From the NCBI GenBank assembly GCA_947577185.1, contig CANPUE010000002.1, positions 124,001 through 188,000 of the forward strand: a stretch of DNA of 64,000 bases. The letters are read 5' to 3'. The position numbers were made by a program, and so were the translations under genes. Of this stretch, positions 47,101 to 54,300 are shown piece by piece. The notes beneath the pieces are model-generated. The model was given only the letters and a program-made list of their open reading frames with translations. It had not been told where the DNA came from and searched no databases. Source of the stretch: an uncultured Lachnospiraceae bacterium (GTDB lineage: Bacteria; Bacillota; Clostridia; Lachnospirales; Lachnospiraceae). Every line of letters starts with the position of its first letter. Positions within the stretch are counted from its first letter, which is position 1.

Positions 47101-48353
47101 TCCTGATTCGGATGATCATAATGAATATTCTCCGGAATCCGGCTGTTTTTCATGGAAAGCAATACCTTTATGATGCCTGCCATTCCGGCGGCGGCCTCCA
47201 TATGTCCCAGATTCGTCTTTACGGATCCAATAAAAAGATCCTCGTTTCGTTTCCCGTATACTTCATGAATCGCTTTCGCTTCAATTGCATCTCCAAGAAC
47301 CGTTCCTGTACCATGTGTCTCGATATAATCAACTTCATTGACCGACAATCCGGATTCAGAAAGCGCCTGCGCCATCACTGCCTGTTCCTGGACTCCGTTC
47401 GGTGCAAAAAAGCCATTTGCTTTTCCGCCATGCATCACACTGATACTTTTTATGACAGCCTGAATATTATCATGATTCTCCTGCGCATCTGCCAGTCTTT
47501 TCAGGACAATCACACCACAGCCTTCGCTTCGTCCATATCCGCGTGCAGAGGAATCAAAGGCGCGGCATCTCCCGTCCTCCGAAATTGCTTCCACCTGTGA
47601 GAGTCCGACAAATCCATTTGGGGTAAGCAGCAGATTTGCCCCTCCTACAACAGCCATATCACACTGATGTGTCCGCAGGGCGATGACCGCCTCATTCAAC
47701 GCACTTAGTGAGGAAGAACAGGCCGTATCGATCGCCATGGAAGGCCCCTTAAAATCAAAGTAATAGGAGATACGTCCGGAAGCCGAATTGATATAATTTC
47801 CCATCAGTGAATACGGGGTAATCTTGTATGGGGAGTCCGATGCTACCTCGGACATCCCATACTCACTGGAAATCAGACCTACATAAACTCCGGTCTTACT
47901 CCCCCTTGCTTTCAACAGATCAATCCCGGCATTCTCCAGGGCTTCCCAGGTCACCTCCAAAAGCAGTCTGTGTTGAGGATCAATAGACGTTGCTTCCACT
48001 TTTGACATCTCAAAATGATTATTGTCAAACGCTTTAATGTCACAGGTTAAAAATGAGGCGCTTTTGGTATATGTTTTTCCGGCCGTTCCCCGATTGGGAT
48101 CATAATATTCCGTCACGTCAAAACGTTCTTCCGGTATGGTAATTACCGCATCATAGCCTTCTCTTAACAGTTCCCAGTATTTTTCCGGATTATCCGCACC
48201 TCCCGGAAAACGACAACTATATCCCAATATGGCGATATCGCCGTTTTCACTTCTTTCCTCCAATTTCCGTGTAAGGTCTTTTATCTTTTCAGCCGCTTTT
48301 TTTATCAGCTGCTCGTACTTAATATTGTCTTGCAAATCGTTCACCTCGGGCAT
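38130..48353 (-). CDS. Hybrid PKS-NRPS: KS-AT(degenerate)-ACP-C-A-PCP-C-A-PCP-E
   Basis: A 3407-residue protein. KS 38-465 with C212 (DTACSSS), H347 (ETHGTGT), H384. About 565-780 is an acyltransferase remnant: the GHSxG elbow reads AEGAG and much of the C-terminal half is missing, though the closing LPGYHFDRKTCW linker survives. ACP about 830-905, S867 in GFESI. C1 about 930-1340, HHTVADG; A1 1365-1850; PCP1 S1895 (GGNSL). C2 about 1950-2365, HHIICDG; A2 2385-2865; PCP2 S2912 (GGDSI). E about 2955-3390 with HHLIVDRLSW, ENNGRQE and FNYVGKLD. A pockets by eye: D-A-S-V-I-A-D-V-C-K and D-A-A-I-M-A-D-V-C-K, aromatic type. ATG 48353 has no ribosome site; TTG 48335 follows GAGGTGA by eight bases and may be the true start. 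Confidence 0.93.
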   Translation of the reverse strand: MPEVNDLQDNIKYEQLIKKAAEKIKDLTRKLEERSENGDIAILGYSCRFPGGADNPEKYWELLREGYDAVITIPEERFDVTEYYDPNRGTAGKTYTKSASFLTCDIKAFDNNHFEMSKVEATSIDPQHRLLLEVTWEALENAGIDLLKARGSKTGVYVGLISSEYGMSEVASDSPYKITPYSLMGNYINSASGRISYYFDFKGPSMAIDTACSSSLSALNEAVIALRTHQCDMAVVGGANLLLTPNGFVGLSQVEAISEDGRCRAFDSSARGYGRSEGCGVIVLKRLADAQENHDNIQAVIKSISVMHGGKANGFFAPNGVQEQAVMAQALSESGLSVNEVDYIETHGTGTVLGDAIEAKAIHEVYGKRNEDLFIGSVKTNLGHMEAAAGMAGIIKVLLSMKNSRIPENIHYDHPNQECTYPGLKVADRLIDWKRKDNLRAAGISSFGISGTLSHMIIQEYDNKAANESPEYEDTGRLVTFSALTKKALTAYLREIGEKLNQEYKDLQIKDLSYVSNRTRASLNCRFASVVHSVRELRDLLEEINRDESKLDPFYAERTVNMDDCGVVFMPFRKETLDKNADIRHIMAASTAFRDTIIQFDNRYRELGQVSIFDKIYGHTIPEKRRCDMILQLAVHTAYYRMLCAALPEFGSCLAEGAGKLALEYVSGKISFDKITAIAAAIENEDMERMKSEIETAGSRTALSVEDCLNMAKQLDVTDKAAAGEAVKNEALQWKAAVVIGECDKTEKTVLFNADNGSFLSALRDLYLLGMPINWNRIDDVFFYPIDTQPILPGYHFDRKTCWKNPVFFGSGSGTEKAGERKTGEDEKNVTADNLREILVRQAAEVSGLEPEDIETDRPLTVYGFESISFFKIADLLNRHFSVQAESKDFYEQLNSIDQICQFIAENGQQITGGEESSEEMVPSQAGREYPMSTMQARIYSEYEMSDRKLYDLVGAYYIDGDIDIKKLEECATKLLKRHKVLSTGLLLNHGEFCMRYCDSCQINIRTITQIRDSQISEYIRENLIEFDVEEPPLMEILNIRTYDERNLIVFHFHHTVADGVSMNLYANELFRLYYGETLRDTKKQYWDYSVAEKSYFDSQRYVKDQNFWMKSLQDVIFKLPLPFDFMNDGQDVSGASVLSVIGKEQVKKIRRFCADHNATPFMFFQACIGILLHRLTFEDHIAMAVPVSCRSREFMESIGMFTNTVALCSHYDRSLSFREMLAKVSQYNSEFIDHIAYPFNHLSEALGLSRSNTLNVMYVYENTNARSGFGKEGLFVPCNYESDKEPFDLNFELMEHTGVVDIHLRYKTSLFEQNTVQRIASMLDDIVSCVLEEPEKSVGTIELLNEDEKALIVGFSTGEKIVYEKKSIPAMLDEQVEKYAGSTAVSDENGTITYAGLKARAVHIACALKKKGVCHGDIIALSLKPGIEMVCTILGVLYAGAAYLPIAQDCPQERLDYMLSDSGAVMLLKNTDADTAVCQTITVSALEECSADAKLCPVKPEDLAYVIYTSGTTGKPKGVMVEHSGVANLREYFRHTQSVDHKDRALQFANYAFDASLSEFAMTILSGGTLYVVPDEYRKDMEKLAEYIKENKITICVLPPVVLQQLPVEKLSLLRTIITAGSETTKSIVEKYSDIGVYSNDYGPTETTVCATYWKHPKGEPVPERVPVGRPMCNKQIYILNGDSLCGPGIKGELCIAGDGLARGYLGMPELTAQKFTDCPFSEGKMYRSGDAARWLPDGNIEYAGRIDRQIKLRGYRIELDEIEAAANSMPKIRTCAVKFMKNGTDGEEIVLYYVVDQEAENGEIENGEIRRYLQSKLPDYMIPSYFIGIDEMPLNRNGKVDMEKLPALEKRAERTYAAPANMTEKVICWIMEEILKSDAVGATDDFFETGGNSLKGMALSNRISEAFGCKINYRKLYEFSTPRLLAGLVDKGEGEKAEKLSPVCEQPYYHLAYAQKRIYSIANMHPEATVYNMPQILCFQGEIDAERIRSVIQEIVDAHSVLRSFFSIIDGEPKQLIVPELKAQVQRIADTGEDIQTQMQRFVRPFDLSKAPLFRIALMEAKDRTFLFADFHHIICDGMSLLNFSNEFVERYNGEAVESQKLQYVDYCQWMNTRDLSSQAQYWRKEFEEFPDTLSISADFARPREMTYNGATVSAEMSKESSDKIEQYAKENGFTPYVIFLSSLMVLLQRYSGSESDVVIGSPVSGRTRSETEKMLGMFVNTIAMRGKPKRESSFYEFLKEMNNKCIDAYENQEYPFDRLVSDLSLGGDLSRNPLFDVMLAFQNHEQCEKEIKDVVVETIPYERRISKFDLTWNIEKKNAAYHIDLEYNTDIFKKETVERLLRHFEYLTEQLLKQPDQKTGGFALILPEEKQILDEMNRTDVELPNDTIPELFEKTAKIRGDADAIVYADQRISYQRLDEVTNAFSRKLYDEGIRKGDFVAIMADRSIEFFAGVLAVLKTGAAYVPIDPKLPTERIRYILSDCKPKKILTFTKEDLLQDWADVMKLKRIEQWETAADRPDVQTDVHDLAYCIYTSGTTGRPKGVLLEHVGIAALREYYRTKQNFGESDHVLQFANYSFDASVAEMTMSILTGACMYILPDSVRNNFEKLREYIVSNQITAAIFPPQYARNVDVSGMRLVMTAGSESDTDVVNHCAGADVYSNDYGPTEDTVCTTYWKQPPDKPLPFRIPIGKPICNKQVYIMNDMTLCGCNIPGELCIGGIGLARGYLGKPELTASKFVTNPYTGAAMYRTGDLARMLPDGTIEFLGRIDNQVKIRGYRVELGEIEQVIKGYEGTKDCAVVFRRERSDIQDISAYVVLKENAAEEAVKEHVKKLLPEYMIPKFYLFMDEIPCNRSGKVDTSLLPGVTYASKEYEAPRNGMEEKICHVFEEALMVEKVGRNDNFFELGGDSIKAISVVSKLGNLGYQLSYHDMMLYKTVEGIIPYIKIGEPDTYGHEEVTGTVKDIPMLKMFKKWKLKKPSHFNQSIVLKFDTDCESEIEQALPVLCEHHDVLRAVYREESLLIRQTDCGRQIESYSYRLTDSDVVQQTIVERCGILQRSFELNQGPLFKTAYFRTPEGYYLLLCMHHLIVDRLSWNFIIEDLQSCVQQISLGKQPQLNDKTASILHWEKYLKEYTETEQCRMQKKYWENVVSKVKQWRFPSDSDNAAAGRETVEIVLDKTLTDTLTGSCGHAFNTEVDELMIATVCAAAKRTAGLEETVLLLENNGRQELHRRLNLAHSAGWFTNTYPVVIPCGGTLRDVIISTKDTLRDVPDGGMAFSMCYADECDTKTCISFNYVGKLDTDSHYADINAQIEQSNFARENDFLSEIDVNGRIVDGQLTLILSYDACKHSEQKMRQFSDHMKDALIRIISLCSNSLEKFETRSDIAEKGIEKDEFDEILTMSFQ

Positions 48354-48364
48354 ATTTTTTTGTA

Positions 48365-51300
48365 TTAATCCAGCAACGAACTAAGTTCATTTGCGAGATC
48401 GTCTATATTATCTTTGTTGGTTTCTGTTTCCTGTTCCATTACAAGAATGTCCTCAATAATATGATTCGTAAGCTTCTCGATCGTTGCATAATTATAAAAA
48501 TCCGATACGCCTACGTCACCCTTAATTAAGGTATTGATCGCATTGCGCATAGAGAATATCATAAGAGAATCTGCTCCCAGCTCTTTAAATGCAGTATTTT
48601 CATCCAGTTCATCGTCCTCGCCATAGCCCATCACTTCACGGCAGATCTGAAGGATCTCATTTCTAAGCGCTCTGCGTACTTCCTTCTTTGTCATACCATT
48701 GATAAGCGTCATAAAGTCATAGCTGTTATTATTTTCTGACTTTTTGCCCGCTCTGTTAACCAGCCGTTTTAACAACTGGCCCGTATAGGAATTGACCATT
48801 CCCGAAGAAAATTTGTTCCAGTCGACAGATACTGCCATAAAGGAACCAAAATACCGTTTCAGCGAATCCAGCAGGATTTGCTGTCCTTCTTTCACTGTAT
48901 ATGGTCTCAGGCCGATCGTTAACATATTGCGTTCCACAACCTCCGCCGTAACTACGTCCGACCCGCCCCAGGGTCCCCAGCAGATTACATTTGACCTGAT
49001 TCCCTGCGATGTAATATATTCGGCAAAGCAATTCATAAAATAGTTTGCGGCAGCATAATTTGTCTGTCCGACATTTCCAAGGATTGATGTGATTGAGGAA
49101 GTCATATGGAAGAAGTCAATTCCTGAATTTTTTGTTTCCTCGAAAAGATTCATGCTGCCAGAAACCTTAGGTTCCAGTACAAACTTAAAATCTTCCCAGG
49201 TCATATCATCGAGTATCCTGTCTCTGAATACACCGGAAACGTTTATAACCCCCTTAATGGCCGGCATCGTCTTCTTAATCTCGGAGATTACTTTTGTTAC
49301 ATCTTCTTTCACTGTAATGTCGCCTCTAAAGCACTGCACATCGACACCCGACTCTTTCATCGTATTCCTGAATGTTTCTTTTGGTTCATGGCGGGAAATC
49401 ACCGCAAAATGTTTTGCTCCGGCCTGCGCCAAAGCTCCGATATATGCCTGCCCCACCGAGCCTGTCCCACCGGAAATTACATAGGTGGCATCATCTGCCA
49501 GCACAACTTCTTCTGTCTTATGATCTATGGAACGCATATATTCCGAATGACGCTGAAGCACGCTCGTATAAAAAATTCTGTCTCTGACACATAATTCCAC
49601 GTATCCGCCATATATGAGGACATCAAAGATTTCGCTGACTTTTTCCTTTCCTTCCAAATCAATTATGCCCCTGAAACGGTTTGGACACTCTGCGATAAAC
49701 GATTTGGAAAATCCCCACAGCAAACTTTGCGGAAGGTTCACCTCTCTGTTTTTAAACGTAACAGCCTTCTTCGTCACGATTCTTAAATCGTGCTTCTTTT
49801 GCGTGCCGAAACCATTTTCCTTTTTTATCAGTTCAAATAGTTTCTTCATCGGTCTATCGTAATCATCCGCTTTTTCGTCTGCCCAATACAGGAACAATAC
49901 CGGCGCTTCCAGATCGTCAGCGATCTGATCAATCTCATCCAGATCACTGGAAAGTACCCTTTTAACCGGTAATGTTGAATACTTTTCAAAGTCTTTACAG
50001 TCGTCGCTGCTGTTACATACGATACAAACCGACTTATATTCGCTCTGTTCGTCAATCACATCGTCTACCCTGGTCCATGCATAATGGTAATATTCTTTTT
50101 CCCTGTCAATTCCGGCTGCGCCGAGAAGATCCTCATGATTCGTCAGCTTTGTAATCATATTGCTGATCGTAATAACAGGTTTACTGTCCTGATTAAAGAC
50201 ATAGCTCTCTCCGATAATGCTCTGATTTTCTATATGCGCTAATGTGTTCACCCACAAATTGTCGAAATATCTGTAATCATAGGAGAACTCTCCTATAAAA
50301 TACGGTATCATCGTCTCTGTTTCTTTGCGTCCAAGCGTGAGCAGCGCAGATTCGAGTACCATACAGAGCATGGTATGAAATACGGAGTCGATAACGCCCG
50401 GATAGATTACATAATTTTCCGTAAGCGGTAATTTCTCATCCGGCTCGACATAAAATACGCCTTCCTCATCATTTCTCCATGACTTCATAAGTCTCCTGAA
50501 GCCTTTTCCCAAATTGAAACTTGCGTCTGTCATGGCCGGATAAACTGCATGCTCCGGACCTTCGTTCACATCGAAATCAAGTGTTTTCCATTTCTCTATA
50601 TCAGAACTTCTTGAAGGATTCAGATGTCCGTCATTGATTACTACTTTGCCCTGCGTATGAACCGTCCACTCATTCCTTGCCGAGTCAGGCGGACAGCTGA
50701 TAATCTTATACGATGCGATTCCCGTTTCCGCGCCGGTAATGCATACCTGAACTTTGCTTCTCTCTCGAACCGCAAGCGGCGCCCGGAGTTCAATCTCCTG
50801 TATGGAGATGCTTTTCGGATTACAGATTTCTTTCATGGCACTGATAATAAGCGCCATGTACGCAGCTGCCGGCGCAATCGCCGTACCGAAAATAATATGC
50901 TCTGACATAAAAAACGGCGTTTCCGGTGTATAGATTTTCTGGAATATGATTGTATCTTCCATAATTGGCGATTCGATTCTCTGACCAAGCAATGAATGCA
51001 CGTTATCATCCATGACCAGATCGCCCCGCACCCTGTCATACTGCATTTCATTCCAATAGCGGGAACGCCTGAAAGGATAGTTGGGAAGACCTGACACCCG
51101 CTCCCAGTTCTCATCCTGATTCATTACATAATTTTTCCAGTTGATGTCTACATTGTTTACATACAGTTTGGCAACTGCATTATTTAATGTCATGACATCG
51201 CTGCTCTTGAAATCCAGAGAATTGGCGCATTTGCATTTTCCGTCAAAGATATATTTGCATAATGATGTGAGTGTGTTTGTCGCCCCGATCTCCAGAAAGA

Positions 51301-54300
51301 AATACTCCTCACTCTGCGCAACAGCGCACATCGTCTCATAAAATTTAACTTCATTGCAGATATGCTCTGCCCAATACTCTGTCGTAAGCGCTTCCTCTTC
51401 CCGCAATGCTCTTTCATACATCGATGACATAAATACGAGATTGGAAGGATGAAATTTCATACTGCCGGTAACCTTCATGAACTGCTCTGCAGCCGGACGC
51501 ATTAATACCGAATGAAAACCGTGCGATACATTAAGTCTCCGCGTTTTTATTTCCTCGGCTTCCGCTTTCTTTACCACTTCATTAACATCCTCTTCCACTC
51601 CGGAAATAACGCATAATCCCTGTGAATTATGCACAGCAATGTTAACGGTATCTGACAGTTCTCCAATCAATCGCTCCGTATTTGCTCTGTCCGTAAACAA
51701 TGTAGTCATGATGCCTTTTCCAGGCGCCTCATTCATAAGCCTTCCTCTGAGTGAAACAAGCTTTACGGCAGACTCAAGATCCATAATTCCCGCTGTTACC
51801 GCGGCTGCATATTCACCAATACTGTGTCCGATCACAAGTGACGGCTTAACGCCCACAGATTCCCAGAATCTCACTAAAGCATATTCAACCGTGAAGATAA
51901 GCGGCTGCGCATATACTGTTTTTTCAATCGTTTCAGCACTTGCATCATCTGCATAAATAAGATCGACAAGGGAATTCATAATATAGGGGATAAACAGACT
52001 GTCACATTCCAGGAACGCCGTTTTGAACACTTCATTGTTAACAAATAATGAGTGTGCCATTTTGACATACTGTGAAGACTGTCCCGTAAACATAAAAGCA
52101 ATCTTGCTGTCCCGCTTTTTCATATCATTTTCATCATATACATGCAGTCCCGGCGTATTTTTCTTGCCCATCAGGAAACCGTTCAGTGCAAAAATAATAT
52201 CTTTTTTCTTTTCACCGGTGACTGCTATTCGATATGGATAGTTCCCACGCCCCTTATTCGCTGTCGAAATAATCGCGGTAAGCTCCTCTTCCTGTGCATC
52301 ACGAATAAGCACCAGGTACTTTGATACTAACTCTCTGAGTGCGTCTTTGCTTTTCGCAGAGATTTTAAATACAAACGGACCGGAAGCAGTTTCATTTTCT
52401 TTTTTTTCTTTTTTATCATTTACATTTTTATCATTTACATATTCTTCAATAATGACATGCGCATTTGAACCGCCAAATCCAAAGCTGTTGATACCGGCTC
52501 TTCTGATATGCTCACCGCTTCTCCATGGCGTGTTTTTCGCAACTACCTTAATGCTGTCAGTCCAGTTAATCTTTGTACTGGGAGTCGTGAATCCTCGATT
52601 GGCCGGGATCATTTCATGCTGCATGGACAGAAGGACTTTTATGACAGACGCAGCTCCGGAAGCAGCCTCCAAATGACCGATATTCGATTTCACCGATCCG
52701 ATATAGAGCGGTTTTTGCCTGTTTACATTATCGCAATAGCCTTCCCTGATCGCGTTCACTTCTATCGGGTCGCCTAATGCGGTACCGGTTCCATGTGTTT
52801 CGATGTAATCGATATCACTCTTCTGTAAGCCGGAACGTTTTATCGTATCTTTGATAAGATTACACTGTGATTCTCCATTCGGCGCTGTCAGCCCATTACT
52901 CTTTCCATCCTGGTTAATTCCCGTAGCACGGATCACTCCGAGTATCCTGTCATGATCCCGTTCCGCATCCGAAAGCCGCTTCAGAATAATGACGCCTGCG
53001 CCTTCGCCTCTTCCGTAACCGTCAGCACTGTCATCAAAAGTCTTACAGTGTCCGTCATGACATACTGCTTTCAGTTTTGAAAAGGCAACGCCGATAACCG
53101 GCGTGAGCATCAGGCTTGCCCCTCCGACCACAGCCGTATCCGCATCGTAATTTTTTAAGGAAACCGCCGCAAGATGCAGTGCCGTAAGAAATGACGAACA
53201 GGCCGTATCCACTGAAAAACATGGTCCCTCAAATCCATAGGTATAAGATATTCTTCCGCACGCAGTACTATAGCAGATACCCGTCAGTGAATAGGTATTA
53301 ATTTTAGTCAGATCACCGGAATTGATCGAGGACAAACCATATTCATCATTAGAAAGTCCAAGAAACACACCCGTTCTCGTACCATTGTATTCTGTAATAT
53401 CGAGTCCGCCGTTCTCAAAAGCTTCCCATGTAAGCTCAAGTAAGAGACGCTGATGCGGGTCGATCGATGCTGCTTCCTTAGGCGAAATATTGAAAAAATT
53501 ATTATCGATTTCATCAAAGGAAGCATTTATGAATCCGCCTTTTTTACAATACATTTTCCCTGGTTCGTCATCATTTTCCGAGTAATACCGATCAGCATCC
53601 CAACGCCCTGCCGGAATATCGATAATACCGTCTGCTCCGCTCATTAAAAATTCAAAGAACGCTTCCGGTGTGTTGGATCCGCCCGGAAATCTGTTACTCA
53701 TACCTACAATCGCAATATCTTCATGAAAGCCCTGCCCGATTCTCTCCGTATGAATGGCATTGTTCTTCCTGTTTGTAATTTTTTTAATAATATACTCTGA
53801 AAGCAGATTGACAGACGGGAAATTAAACATAGACGCCACGCTGATTTCAATGTCAAATCGTTTGCCGATTTCTTCGACAATTGCCGGCACGCTCTTTGAT
53901 ACTATGCCGTTTTCACTGAAGGTACTGTTATAATCATCAATTTTAACCTGAGCCACTTCGTTAATGATCGTAACCAGGAGCTCTCCGATTCCGTTTGTAT
54001 TTTTTTCCTTACTCACCACATACTCCTTTATCTTCTTCTGTATTTTCTGATCTACTGCTTCTTTTAACGCAAAACGCTTTATTTTTTTTGTGTCTGTTTT
54101 GGGCACATAGCTTACCGGAATGATTTCGCAGGACATCAAACCGATTTCCTGAATCATATACCGTCTTATTTCCTTACAATATTCTACGAATTCCGGGACA
54201 AAATCCCTCTCACCGATCCACTCCGGACAGACAACATAGATACCAACATTGTCAATTCCGCCCTCATCCTGATATTCTGCTGCAAAAACATCCTCGACCT

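Noticed and set aside
33664-48353. Tetramic-acid (Dieckmann) product
   Set aside because: Three amino acids separate the keto-acyl unit from the release domain, so the usual five-membered ring closure onto a beta-keto amide is not expected.
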